From the NCBI GenBank assembly GCA_016793445.1, contig JAEUME010000002.1, positions 436,501 to 500,500 of the forward strand: a DNA stretch of 64,000 nt, in the 5' to 3' direction. This DNA comes from Hyphomicrobium sp. Its GTDB lineage: Bacteria; Pseudomonadota; Alphaproteobacteria; Rhizobiales; Hyphomicrobiaceae. This document shows positions 9,526 to 18,108 of this stretch, one piece after another; within the stretch, counting starts at the first letter, position 1; each line of letters starts with the position of its first letter. The translations under genes were made by a program, and so were the position numbers. The notes beneath the pieces are model-generated. The model saw only the letters and a program-made list of their open reading frames with translations. It had not been told where the DNA came from and did not search any database.

Positions 9526-9767
9526 TTGCAGTGCCCCCAAGATCCAAGAGAAGGAATTGAACCTCATGTGCCGTTGACCATGGCGCATGCCGTGCCGCGT
9601 TGCGTTCGCGATCTGAATTTTTGAGGCTCACGACTACAGCGTATCAACTAGCAAGTTTACGCGTACGTCTCCAAGCAAGGAATGTAGCGTGACGTCCGCG
9701 TCCGGTGCAACTGTGGCGTTGTGGACGCAGCGAATCTGTCTTCGGCGCATAATGCGTCCAGGCTTTT

Positions 9768-10376
9768 TCAGAGTGCTTTGTCTAGAGCAGCGACGACTTG
9801 ATCCACGTTCGTCGTGTGCGGCACGTGCGTGATGAATTGTCCGTCCTTGCCCATGAGATAAATGATCGCCGCATGATCGACGGTGTATTCACCCGGCGTC
9901 TTGTCGTCAGGAACGATTTGATAATAAACCCGGTAAGCCTTGGCAGCGCTTTCCACTTCCTGCTTGCTTCCCGACAGTCCGACGAACCTCGAGTCGAAGC
10001 TGTTGAGATAATCCGCAAGTTTCTCGGGCGTATCCCGTTCCGGGTCGAGCGTAATGAAAACGGGCACCACATCTTTGGCCTTGTCCCCGAGCTTCGCCAG
10101 CGCGGCCGACATGACCTGCAGACCCGCGGGGCAGATGTCAGGACAATGTGTAAAACCAAAAAAGACCAACATGTACTTGCCGTGGAAATCCTTATCGGTC
10201 ACCCGTTTCCCGGTCTGGTCGATCAACGTGAACGGGCCCCCCACCAGGGCTTTGCCGGTTTCAACGGAGACTTGGTCTGGCGTTTTTCCCGAGGGCGGTC
10301 CAAAGAAAAGAAAAGCGGCGGTAAGACCACCTAGCATCAATCCTGTAAAAGCCAGCAACGGACCGCGTTTGGGCAT
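9768..10376 (-). CDS. SCO1/SenC/PrrC family thioredoxin-fold protein
   Basis: This 202-aa protein is tethered by one N-terminal membrane segment (LLAFTGLMLGGLTAAFLFF) and has a periplasmic thioredoxin-like domain. The copper/redox motif CPDICPAG supplies the two Cys, and a conserved His lies in the later DHAAIIYLMG segment. SCO proteins deliver copper to the CuA centre of cytochrome oxidase or act as thiol reductases. The gene is divergent from regB; senC/prrC sits next to regB/prrB and regA/prrA in Rhodobacter, so a link to redox signalling is likely. The ATG at 10374-10376 has an AGAGGTG ribosome site; an upstream in-frame start at 10472 is less likely. Confidence 0.93.
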   Translation of the reverse strand: MPKRGPLLAFTGLMLGGLTAAFLFFGPPSGKTPDQVSVETGKALVGGPFTLIDQTGKRVTDKDFHGKYMLVFFGFTHCPDICPAGLQVMSAALAKLGDKAKDVVPVFITLDPERDTPEKLADYLNSFDSRFVGLSGSKQEVESAAKAYRVYYQIVPDDKTPGEYTVDHAAIIYLMGKDGQFITHVPHTTNVDQVVAALDKAL

Positions 10377-10690
10377 GGTCGAAACACCTCTGGTTGATAA
10401 TTTGACCCGTCCCAAGTCAAGTCCGGGCGCTCGGCTCATGGCGGCCTCGTAGCCGTTCCCCGCAAGAGCCATTGATGGCGAAGTCTGGCGGCGAGCGATC
10501 TGTGGAACCCTCTCCGCCGAGCTTGTGCGAAGCCGCAGTCTAGTACCTCTTGGTTCCTTGCCGCGGCGGCCCGAATGTGAGGCAATGGCACCGCCAGCGC
10601 AAGCTGTGCTAGTGTCCCAGCCTGACGACCTTGAGTGGTGGGTCGCAGCAAAGCTGTGTCGCGCGCGGATCGAAAAAGAGAAGCAGAACG

Positions 10691-12052
10691 GTGACAGTGC
10701 GGCAGGAAGAGCTGAGAATAAAGGACATCGTCGGCGAGCGTGAGAGTCGGCTCAGGCTGCAAACAAGCGTCCGGCTTCGCTGGGTTGCCATTCTGGGGCA
10801 GCTTGCCGCGGTGGCGATCGTTACGGGTCTTTACGGCTTTGCCATGCCCGTCGGCATCTGCCTCGTGTTGATCGCGCTGTCGGCATGGTTGAATGTGTAC
10901 CTTTCGATCCGGTTTCCCGCCCGCTACCAGATCAATACCCGATTTGCCACGGCGCTGCTTGCCTACGACACGATTCAGCTCGGAGCGCTCCTCTATCTGA
11001 CCGGCGGCATTCAAAATCCATTCGCGCTTCTAATCGTCGCGCCGGTGACTGTTTCCGCCGCCACCCAGCCGCTACGCTCAACCGTCATCCTGGGTGCGAT
11101 CACGGTGGCGACGGCGATCTTCCTCGTCACTCAATACTATCCGCTGCCTTGGATTGGGGGATTCCGCTTCGAGTTGCCGCGCGATTACAAGCTTGGCATT
11201 CTCGCGGCAATCCTGTCGACGATGGCCTTCATTGCCATCTATGTTTGGCGTATCAGCAAGGAGGCGCGGCTCATGTCGGCGGCTCTGGCGGCGACCGACA
11301 TGGTGCTGGCCAGCGAGCAGCGCTTGCACGCACTGGACGGCCTCGCTGCGGCCGCCGCGCACGAACTGGGCACGCCGCTGTCGACAATCGTGCTGGTGTC
11401 CAAGGAACTGGAGCGCGAACTTGGACCCGACACCCGCTATCGCGAAGATTTGACACTGCTGCGCTCGCAAGCGCAGCGATGCCGCGAGATCCTCCAGAAG
11501 CTGACGAAGAAGCCTGACGAACAGGATCCGATGCACGCCACCGTCACGATTGGCGAGATCATCGATGAAAGCGTAGAGCCCCACAAGATCTCTGCCAAGC
11601 GTATCACTGTCAGTTCCCACCCGATCCTGGGTGCAGAGGGCGACGGCCGTTTGGAGCCTGTCGGTGAACGTAAGCCAGGTGTCATCTATGGGCTTGGCAA
11701 CATTATCGAGAACGCAATCGACTTCGCCTCATCGGAGGTTGAGGTTGCCGCCCGCTGGAGCGCTGATGACGTCACCGTGACCGTTGCGGACGACGGGCCC
11801 GGCTTCGCGCCTGAGCTGATGGACAGCATCGGCGAGCCCTACGTCTCCACCCGGCGCCTCAACGACAAGCGCGAGAAGGAACATTCAGGGCTTGGACTTG
11901 GCTTTTTCATCGCCAGAACTCTGCTGGAACGTTCTGGCGCCAGTGTTAACTTTTCCAACCGGCCTGCGCCCCAGCACGGCGCAGTTATACGGGTAACGTG
12001 GCCACGCAAAGCCTTCGAACGGCGCAATATTTTTCTAAGAACCATGCAGTGA
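10691..12052 (+). CDS. regB: Redox-sensing histidine kinase RegB/PrrB
   Basis: This 453-aa sensor kinase phosphorylates RegA according to respiratory redox state. Six hydrophobic segments occupy about residues 25-190 and include the quinone-sensing loop GGIQNPF. The H-box AAAHELGTPLSTI has its phosphorylated His at 224. The redox-active Cys in QAQRCREIL is at 264. These positions are within one residue of His225 and Cys265 recalled for Rhodobacter capsulatus RegB, which supports the GTG start at 10691 (ribosome site AGAGAAG) over an in-frame TTG at 10631. An ATPase domain with DDGPGF and GLGLGFFIA motifs ends the protein. regA lies 158 bp downstream. Confidence 0.95.
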   Translation: MTVRQEELRIKDIVGERESRLRLQTSVRLRWVAILGQLAAVAIVTGLYGFAMPVGICLVLIALSAWLNVYLSIRFPARYQINTRFATALLAYDTIQLGALLYLTGGIQNPFALLIVAPVTVSAATQPLRSTVILGAITVATAIFLVTQYYPLPWIGGFRFELPRDYKLGILAAILSTMAFIAIYVWRISKEARLMSAALAATDMVLASEQRLHALDGLAAAAAHELGTPLSTIVLVSKELERELGPDTRYREDLTLLRSQAQRCREILQKLTKKPDEQDPMHATVTIGEIIDESVEPHKISAKRITVSSHPILGAEGDGRLEPVGERKPGVIYGLGNIIENAIDFASSEVEVAARWSADDVTVTVADDGPGFAPELMDSIGEPYVSTRRLNDKREKEHSGLGLGFFIARTLLERSGASVNFSNRPAPQHGAVIRVTWPRKAFERRNIFLRTMQ

Positions 12053-12210
12053 TCTTTGGCGGGACCCGCCGGGGCAATTTTCAGCCCCCAACAGTCGAAC
12101 GTTCCTTAACGAATTTCCCCCTTTCCCCCTATTGCACTGGGGGTGTTGTCGTAGGACAAAGGCGCTGTACTCGGCCAAAGAAAGAAAAACCGGCCCCCCG
12201 GAGGCTTACA

Positions 12211-12777
12211 GTGACCACCGAAGATCTCTCGTTCCGCCAGGATGAGCTGCCAGAAGACCGATCATTGTTGATCGTCGATGATGACCGTGCGTTTCTCCAG
12301 CGGCTTGCCCGTGCCATGGAAACGCGTGGCTTCGAGGTCCGCAGCGGCTTCTCGGTCGCTGAAGGCATTGACCTTATCCGGCAGAAGGCGCCCGCTTTTG
12401 CGGTCGTGGATATGCGATTGGAGGATGGCAACGGTCTCGATGTTCTCGCGGAACTCTCGCGGGCCCGGCCAGATGCCCGGGCGATCGTGCTGACGGGGTA
12501 TGGCAATATCGCTACCGCTGTGAGCGCGGTGAAGCTTGGCGCTGTCGATTATCTCGCCAAGCCTGCGGATGCTGACGATGTAACGGATGCGCTGCTCGCG
12601 CCTTCCGACTCCAAGGCCCCGCCGCCTGAAAATCCCATGTCCGCCGATCGCGTACGCTGGGAACACATCCAGCGCGTTTACGAGTTGTGCAACCGGAACG
12701 TTTCGGAGACGGCGCGCCGTCTCAATATGCATCGGCGCACGCTGCAGCGTATCCTGGCCAAGCGCGCGCCGAAGTAG
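12211..12777 (+). CDS. regA: Response regulator RegA/PrrA
   Basis: This 188-aa two-domain regulator has a receiver domain with acidic pocket DDD near residues 27-29, phospho-acceptor Asp67 in VVDMRLEDG, and the conserved Lys in YLAKPAD. A short Pro-rich linker leads to a Fis-type helix-turn-helix, NVSETARRLNMHRRTLQRIL. RegA controls genes of respiration, carbon and nitrogen fixation and photosynthesis in response to RegB. The chosen GTG at 12211 has a GGAG ribosome site 7 bases upstream; the reading frame stays open further upstream without family similarity. The HTH is nearly invariant in RegA orthologs, as here. Confidence 0.96.
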   Translation: MTTEDLSFRQDELPEDRSLLIVDDDRAFLQRLARAMETRGFEVRSGFSVAEGIDLIRQKAPAFAVVDMRLEDGNGLDVLAELSRARPDARAIVLTGYGNIATAVSAVKLGAVDYLAKPADADDVTDALLAPSDSKAPPPENPMSADRVRWEHIQRVYELCNRNVSETARRLNMHRRTLQRILAKRAPK

Positions 12778-12803
12778 TCCAGGCGCTTCCTCTGGCAACT
12801 GTT

Positions 12804-13304
12804 TCACGTGGAGAGTGTTCCTGCGGGTATCGGCGGCTCGCTGGCGTGCATCAGCCGCGCCGCGGCCACGCGCGCAAATGCGAGCGTTATGGCTTTGCGG
12901 CGCGCGGCCGGCATGCGCAGCTCCGGCGCATCCCGCACGATCTCCCCGTCGTAGCGGTCGGCCAGGATGAGGCCGGTGTCCGCTGGCAGGATCTCGTTTG
13001 GAAATTCGGGCGCGACAGCGAAGAACAGCCGGTCGCAGTAGTCCCGGTACTCCGGCCATTTGGCGTCGGAGCGAAAGTCGGCAATGCTCGACTTGATTTC
13101 AACAATCCAGCAGTCTCCGGACGGGCCGAGCGCCATGACATCGGCTCGCCTGCCATTTGCCAGCACCACCTCGGCCAGGCTCTCAAAGCCGTGGGTCTTT
13201 AGGAGCCTTTGGACACCGCGCAGGATCTGCCGGGCGGCTGGCGTGAGTTTGGGCTCGATCTCGATTTCTGTTCGTGATGGTGCGTGTTGCGGGGGCTTCG
13301 TCAT
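12804..13304 (-). CDS. mmcB: MmcB-family DNA repair protein
   Basis: This 166-aa cytoplasmic protein contains the PD-(D/E)xK-like core GRRADVMALG, then CWIVEIKSSIADFRSDAKW, and DYCDRLFFAV. This is the pattern of MmcB (formerly a DUF), an SOS-induced repair protein first characterised in Caulobacter. Residues Asp, Glu and Lys of the E-I-K strand are the likely metal-binding set. It is convergent with regA, with 26 bp between the stops. ATG at 13302-13304. I saw no clear LexA box in the short upstream region. Confidence 0.88.
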   Translation of the reverse strand: MTKPPQHAPSRTEIEIEPKLTPAARQILRGVQRLLKTHGFESLAEVVLANGRRADVMALGPSGDCWIVEIKSSIADFRSDAKWPEYRDYCDRLFFAVAPEFPNEILPADTGLILADRYDGEIVRDAPELRMPAARRKAITLAFARVAAARLMHASEPPIPAGTLST

Positions 13305-13416
13305 GGTGCCGCCATTATGGCCGTGAGATGTTTGCGCTCAAGCTGGATTTGGCCACCTGCGGGGGCGGCCGTCGGATGAAGCTCAGCAATAAGCTGCAGA
13401 TGACGGGGCAAGACAC

Positions 13417-15333
13417 GTGAAATTTTTCTGGCGCGCCAAGACGGACGACGCGCAAGGCGCGGCGTTGAAGCGGCAAGATGACAGCGCCGGGAGTGGCGCG
13501 GAAACCTCGGGCGACACACGCCAATCGGCGGCTTCACAGTCCGCGGCCAAGGAAAAGGGCGAAGACAAGGCCGGGACGGCGACAGCTGCCAACGAGAATA
13601 CGGATGTAAACGCCGCGAGTGCGCCAGCGCGGGCTGAAAGCCATGACGGTGATGGCAGTGTGGCTGCCAGCGTGCAGGGGCAAACGGCGGCTGGTTCGGA
13701 AAGCAACGTGGTTGCGCTTCAACCTGCCCGTCTCAGCGAGCGCATAGCGGCTGCTGCGGTCAAGACCGTTGCGACACTCACCGCGAGCGAGCCGTCGGCG
13801 GCGCCTCCTGCCTTGGCCTCACAGGCCGATACGTTGACGCCGCGCGCGGCCGGTCCACTCCCCGGCCAGGAGGCAGCCTACGATCACCTCGGCCGCCTCT
13901 TGGGCAATCCTAACTTTTCCGGCAACATCCTTGTGCTTGGCCCGGCGGGCTCCGGCCGCCGCACGGCTGTGAAGACTCAATTGGAAAGGCACCGCGGGGC
14001 GCTGCCGCGGCCTCAAGACTGGCTGTACATCGTTTCGGCGGCCGACGGCCGGCGCCTGCGCTCGTTTGCCATGCCCCATGGGCAAGGTGCGATGCTGGCC
14101 CGCGAAGCCAAAGCGGCCATCTCGAAGGCCAAGGCAAATCACGACCGTCTCATCGCCAGCGATGAATTTCGTCTCGGTCTTGAGATCATCGACGAGGAGT
14201 TCCGTCACAAGACGGGCAAGACCCTCGATTCCCTCAAACGCCGGGCGGAAGAACAAAACATCGCTCTTGTGAAAACGCCCGACGGTTTCGTGCTCGCGCC
14301 CATGCACGAGGGAAAGGTGGTTCGCAACGATGTGTTCCGCGCGCTGCCCGAACAACTGCAACGCGATGTCGAAGCCAAGATTGCCGGCCTCGAGGGTGAG
14401 CTCAAGGCGTTCATCGATGCGCTGCCTGGCGACGATACGCAGCAGGCCGAGCGCGTCGCCTCCTTCAACCGCGATGCCGCGGTGCGCGCGGTGAAGCCCC
14501 AGCTCGAGACGGTCCGTCTCGCATTCAATGAGTGCGGCGACTTCATCGATGAGCTTCAAGCGTCGCTCATCGCGGTCACGGCCGCATCCTCGCAGCTGCC
14601 GGCTGGCGGCGATCGTACGCGCATCGCTGCGGCAGGCGCTCCACAGGTCCAGGTTCTCGCGGTGCAAACCGCCATGGACTTCTCGCAGCCCGCGCCCGTG
14701 GTCATGGCTCACGATGTGACGCCGGCAGGCCTCCTGGGTGAGCTTGGCATCGATGCAGCAGGCCAACTGGCGCTTTCGCCCGGCGCCATGGCGCAAGCCA
14801 ACGGCGGTTACCTCATCGTCGAGGCCTGGCGGCTGGCGGCCAACCCGTCGGCCTGGTGCGCGCTCAGCGCCGGGCTTGCGACCGGTGAGCTACGGCCCCT
14901 CGCGCGCGGTGGTCTGCTGGCGGACATTGATCCGCTGCCGTTTTCCGGCAGGCTCATCGTCATTGCCGATGAGGTTTCCTTTGACAAACTGCTGGCGATT
15001 GATCCTGGTGCAAGGCGTCATTTTCCACATGTCTTGCGCTTCCGCGCCAGCGTGCCGCGCTCGGCGTTCGATGTGGCCGGCTATGCGTCCTTCGCTGCGC
15101 GCATCGCCGCGCAAGCGGGTTTGCGGCCAATCGCAGCTAATGCCGCGGACGCGCTTTATCGCGCTGCGACTTCAGGCGCGGGCGCGGGCGACCGGCTGAC
15201 GCTCGATACCCACGCTCTGGCAAATCTGCTTATGGAAGCTGATTTTGAAGCCGCGGCATCACAGAACCCGCACATCAGCGCGCAGGATGTGGAGGCCGCC
15301 TCAAAGAGGGCGGCGGAGGCGCGTCTGCCATGA
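13417..15333 (+). CDS. Lon-like AAA_32 ATPase domain protein lacking the S16 protease domain
   Basis: This 638-aa protein starts at GTG 13417 behind a GGGG site. Residues 1-145 are low-complexity Ala/Ser/Glu/Asp sequence. From about 150 it follows the Lon-like AAA_32 family: LPGQEAAYDHLGRLL, a P-loop GPAGSGRR in which Arg replaces the usual Lys, a long helical insertion, LSPGAMAQANGGYLIVEAWRL, FSGRLIVIAD, and a C-terminal lid. In relatives a Lon (S16) protease domain with a Ser-Lys dyad follows; here the gene stops right after the lid. The TGA overlaps the ATG of the next gene (ATGATG arrangement), so the two are translationally coupled. The function is unknown; a chaperone or remodelling role is a guess. 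Confidence 0.82.
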   Translation: MKFFWRAKTDDAQGAALKRQDDSAGSGAETSGDTRQSAASQSAAKEKGEDKAGTATAANENTDVNAASAPARAESHDGDGSVAASVQGQTAAGSESNVVALQPARLSERIAAAAVKTVATLTASEPSAAPPALASQADTLTPRAAGPLPGQEAAYDHLGRLLGNPNFSGNILVLGPAGSGRRTAVKTQLERHRGALPRPQDWLYIVSAADGRRLRSFAMPHGQGAMLAREAKAAISKAKANHDRLIASDEFRLGLEIIDEEFRHKTGKTLDSLKRRAEEQNIALVKTPDGFVLAPMHEGKVVRNDVFRALPEQLQRDVEAKIAGLEGELKAFIDALPGDDTQQAERVASFNRDAAVRAVKPQLETVRLAFNECGDFIDELQASLIAVTAASSQLPAGGDRTRIAAAGAPQVQVLAVQTAMDFSQPAPVVMAHDVTPAGLLGELGIDAAGQLALSPGAMAQANGGYLIVEAWRLAANPSAWCALSAGLATGELRPLARGGLLADIDPLPFSGRLIVIADEVSFDKLLAIDPGARRHFPHVLRFRASVPRSAFDVAGYASFAARIAAQAGLRPIAANAADALYRAATSGAGAGDRLTLDTHALANLLMEADFEAAASQNPHISAQDVEAASKRAAEARLP

Positions 15334-16187
15334 TGGCGCATGTCGCGGAAGCCTCCGAGGCGAGCGGTCGCGTGCTGTATGTGGTCGAGCCGGGTAGCGG
15401 CGATATTGCCACGTCCGCTCAGGTCGCGAGCCAGTTCGCCGCCGCCTTCAATGCCGAAATCGAGACGGTCATCGTCAACACGGACGCGTTGGAGCGAGCG
15501 AAGGCTCTCCCCGTGAGCGCCTGGTGCCCGCTGCGTGAGGACGCTGGCGAGGAGATCGGGGATCCTGGCACTGTCAATTCCCTGCTCCATATGCATCAGC
15601 TCCGCACCATCGAACGGGCCGCGCGACGTCAGGGTGTGCCGGTGTTTCACACGGCGGTCGCCGGTGAGCTGATCGATCAGCTCGATGGGCTTTGCCTCAG
15701 CCGCGGTCCGTGGAATGTGGTGGTTCTGTCGCGTGCCGTGTACGAGGCGTCTGGCCAGTCGGCGAGCGCGATCTTTGCCAATGTGAGCGGGGCGACGGGG
15801 ATCGTCGTCGCGCCGACGCGTGTGGCCTACGAGGCAGGTCCTATCGGCATTGTCGTTGAGGATGCCGAACGGCTTCCCGCAATGCTGCGGGCGGCCAGCC
15901 GCCTCAAGGGGCTGTGCGGGCGCGTTCACGTCCTCGTGGCCGCTGACCGGCGCAAGGAGATGGAGGAGTTGGAAGCGCACGTGCGGCTCGTCACGGCCAA
16001 TCATCGGGGTCTCGTCATGGAACCCGCCTCGCCTGTGCTTGGCGTTGCAGGCGCCTTGGATGAAACGTTGCGCGCCTTGAAGACGAGTTTCATCATTGCC
16101 CGGCTTGGCGGCACGCTGCTGCCCACCGCGCGGGCGTTGGCACGAACCGTTTCGATCGCGCAAGCACCCGTCCTGCTCGTGCGCTAG
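15330..16187 (+). CDS. Usp-like (universal stress protein fold) protein coupled to Lon-like ATPase
   Basis: This 285-aa protein reads as two Usp-type alpha/beta halves. The first strand is RVLYVVEPGSGDI, the first half ends near IVVAPTRV, a second half starts at GPIGIVVEDAE, and the chain finishes with APVLLVR. No clear G-2X-G-9X-G ATP motif was found. It overlaps the Lon-like gene by 4 bp, so the two are likely made together and may form a complex. Family assignment is by fold-level resemblance only, as individual motifs are weak. Confidence 0.65.
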   Translation: MMAHVAEASEASGRVLYVVEPGSGDIATSAQVASQFAAAFNAEIETVIVNTDALERAKALPVSAWCPLREDAGEEIGDPGTVNSLLHMHQLRTIERAARRQGVPVFHTAVAGELIDQLDGLCLSRGPWNVVVLSRAVYEASGQSASAIFANVSGATGIVVAPTRVAYEAGPIGIVVEDAERLPAMLRAASRLKGLCGRVHVLVAADRRKEMEELEAHVRLVTANHRGLVMEPASPVLGVAGALDETLRALKTSFIIARLGGTLLPTARALARTVSIAQAPVLLVR

Positions 16188-16217
16188 CGTGAGAGAATGA
16201 GCGCGCTCTAGCGCGCT

Positions 16218-16323
16218 CTAGAGTGCTTCCGGAAAAGTGGGAACCGGTTTTCCGATTAAGAAGCACGACAAAACAAAAGCCTAGAGCCGTTCCGCGATTC
16301 CATCAGAAGCGGAACGGCTCTAG
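16218..16323. repeat. Composite palindromic mosaic element, copy 1
   Basis: Two adjacent palindromes are present. The first (16223-16266) runs from GTGCTT to AAGCAC with an inner CGGAAAA/TTTTCCG pair. The second (16281-16323) has perfect 15-bp arms, CTAGAGCCGTTCCGC and its complement, around a 13-base loop. The sequence GGAAAAGTGGGAACCGGTTTTCC is a familiar core of short interspersed repeats in Rhizobiales genomes. The second palindrome overlaps the ppk2 stop codon (16320-16322) and could act as its 3' stem-loop. A second copy lies at 17307-17410 in the same orientation. Confidence 0.9.
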
Positions 16324-17276
16324 GACTCGAAGAATTCAGGACCAGCGCCGACGATCTTGGGATCAATCTGCCCGACCGCTTTGGGATCCTTGCCTTCGTA
16401 GTCAATGGCCGACAACACCACACGGATGGACTCCAACCGCGCGCGCCGCTGATCGTTGGCGCGGATCACGGTCCAAGGCGCAATCGTGGTGTGCGTGAAG
16501 CGGAACATCTCGATTTGCGCCTTGGTGTACTCGTCGTATCGCGTGAGCGCGGCAAGATCGATTTCGGACAGCTTCCAGCGCTTCAAGGGGCTGTGGCGGC
16601 GCTCGTGGAAGCGCTTCAACTGCATCTCGCGTCCGATCGTGAGGAAGAACTTGAACAACTTGATACCGTCCCGCACCAGCAATCCTTCGAAATCGGGGGC
16701 TTCACGCAGGAAAATCGCGATCTGATCGGCATTGGCAAAGCCCATCACGCGTTCCACGCCCGCGCGATTGTACCAGGAGCGGTCGAAGAGCACGATTTCA
16801 CCGGCCGTCGGCAACTGCGCGGCATAGCGTTGGAAGTAGAGTTGGCCGCGCTCGGTCTCGGTCGGCTTGGCGAGCGCGACGGCGCGCGTGTTGCGCGGAT
16901 TGAGGTGCTGGATGAAGGCGCCGATGCAGCTCCCCTTACCCGCGCCGTCCCGTCCCTCGAACAGGATGAGGACGCGCCCCTTGGTCCTGAGGTTATGTGC
17001 TTGCAGCTTGACGAGTTCGATCTGCAGGCGTTCCAGCTCTTCTTCAAACGCTTCCTTCTTCATGCGCTTGTCGTAGGGGTAGCCGCCTGACGTCATGGCG
17101 GCGTCGTCAATGAGCTTGGGGATTTCTGGATTGTTGAGATCGAAGCCGCCCGGCAGCCCCGGATAGGGAACGATGGCGTTTGGCAGGTCGCCGCCCAGGG
17201 TGGCCACCGCATTACCGGCTGCAGGCGTCCGATCCCGGTCATTTTCCTTTTCCTTGGACTTGCCGTTCTTGGCCAT
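16320..17276 (-). CDS. ppk2: Polyphosphate kinase 2 (PPK2)
   Basis: This 318-aa P-loop enzyme of the PPK2 family transfers phosphate between polyphosphate and nucleotides, typically making GTP/ATP or NDP from polyP. It shows Walker A as FEGRDGAGKGSCI, the lid-type segment NPRNTRAVALAKPTE, and Walker B/lid as FDRSWYNRAGVERVMGF. The N-terminal 65 residues are charged and Lys/Glu-rich. The gene is bracketed by two copies of the same palindromic repeat, and its stop codon lies inside one of them. The ATG at 17274-17276 has a GAGGAG ribosome site. Subclass (1, 2 or 3) cannot be settled by eye. Confidence 0.95.
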   Translation of the reverse strand: MAKNGKSKEKENDRDRTPAAGNAVATLGGDLPNAIVPYPGLPGGFDLNNPEIPKLIDDAAMTSGGYPYDKRMKKEAFEEELERLQIELVKLQAHNLRTKGRVLILFEGRDGAGKGSCIGAFIQHLNPRNTRAVALAKPTETERGQLYFQRYAAQLPTAGEIVLFDRSWYNRAGVERVMGFANADQIAIFLREAPDFEGLLVRDGIKLFKFFLTIGREMQLKRFHERRHSPLKRWKLSEIDLAALTRYDEYTKAQIEMFRFTHTTIAPWTVIRANDQRRARLESIRVVLSAIDYEGKDPKAVGQIDPKIVGAGPEFFES

Positions 17277-17306
17277 CGCTGTCTCCTCACCTTGGGAACA
17301 GAAAGG

Positions 17307-17410
17307 CTAGAGTGCTTCCGGAAAAGTGGGAACCGGTTTTCTGGTAAGAAGCACGGAACAAAGGACCTTTGTGCCGGTCCGCTATTCCTCAGAACCCGGA
17401 ACGGCTTTAG
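17307..17410. repeat. Composite palindromic mosaic element, copy 2
   Basis: This copy matches copy 1 (16218-16323) almost base for base through the first palindrome (CTAGAGTGCTTCCGGAAAAG and onward to AAGCAC). It carries a diverged second palindrome (GTCCGC...CCCGGAAC). It lies 31 bp upstream of the ppk2 start codon, between ppk2 and gcrA. Same order and strand as copy 1. Confidence 0.88.
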
Positions 17411-17474
17411 CAGGAGCGTGGCCCTGTCACGCCATTCCCTTTCGCGGCATTTATTGCCGCTGCCTGCGAAATAA

Positions 17475-17504
17475 GAAAGCCGGCGGCCCCCCAGCCACCG
17501 GCTC
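17475..17504 (-). terminator. Likely rho-independent terminator of gcrA
   Basis: Read on the minus strand, AGCCGG and its complement CCGGCT flank a G/C-rich loop and are followed by TTTCTTATT. It lies about 55 bp beyond the gcrA stop codon. Confidence 0.65.
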
Positions 17505-17559
17505 TCTCCCCCGTCAGCAAGGCGCGCGCAGCGCACCCGGCCTCCCTCAAAACTGTAGT

Positions 17560-18108
17560 TCAGGCGCTTTCCTTGGTTGGCACCTGAGCGGTGATGGGCA
17601 GCGGCGCTTCCACATCGCCACGCTCGCGGCGGCGCGGCATGGCCGGCTGGAACGCGCGGCGGGCGTGGAATTCGCAATAGGGCAAACCGGTGACCTTGGA
17701 CTTGCCGCAGAAATGGAAGTCAGACATTTGCGGGTCGCCGATCGGCCAGCGGCAACTACACTCGGTCAGCGTTTGAATGGTCTTGCGCTCGGCAACGGGA
17801 ATGACCAGTTCCTCAACCGCCGGCAGCACGGGTTCGGCGTCGGCCGGGTAAAGGGCGCGGACGGCCGGGTTACCCACCTGGGCGAAGCGTGGCTTCGTAG
17901 CGGCGCGCTTGGCATTTGCCATGCGCGAACGGGGTCTTACCGTTTTCATGCGCGATGTCGTGGCGCGGCCCGAAAGACCCAGGCGATGAACCTTGCCGAT
18001 CACCGCATTGCGGGTGACGGAACCCAGCCGTCCGGCAATCTGGCTGGCGCTCAAACCTTCGCCCCAGAGCTTTTTTAACAGCTCCACGCGTTCATCGGTC
18101 CATGACAT
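17560..18108 (-). CDS. gcrA: Cell cycle regulator GcrA
   Basis: This 182-aa protein begins MSWTDERVELLKKLW, the hallmark of GcrA, followed by the helix-turn-helix SASQIAGRLGSVTRNAVIGKVHRLGL. A basic linker follows. The C-terminal sigma-interacting region has CRWPIGDP, FHFCGK and YCEFHARRAF, with paired Cys and His residues. GcrA binds sigma-70 and, at CcrM-methylated GANTC sites, activates S-phase genes in alphaproteobacteria. ATG at 18106-18108 with a GGAG site 11 bases upstream. Length is typical. Confidence 0.97.
   Translation of the reverse strand: MSWTDERVELLKKLWGEGLSASQIAGRLGSVTRNAVIGKVHRLGLSGRATTSRMKTVRPRSRMANAKRAATKPRFAQVGNPAVRALYPADAEPVLPAVEELVIPVAERKTIQTLTECSCRWPIGDPQMSDFHFCGKSKVTGLPYCEFHARRAFQPAMPRRRERGDVEAPLPITAQVPTKESA

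Noticed and set aside
15200..15500. Frameshift that might hide a Lon protease domain after the AAA part
   Set aside because: The downstream frames give no Lon Ser-Lys motif, and the next gene is a coherent Usp-like protein starting in an ATG overlap, so the gene looks naturally short.
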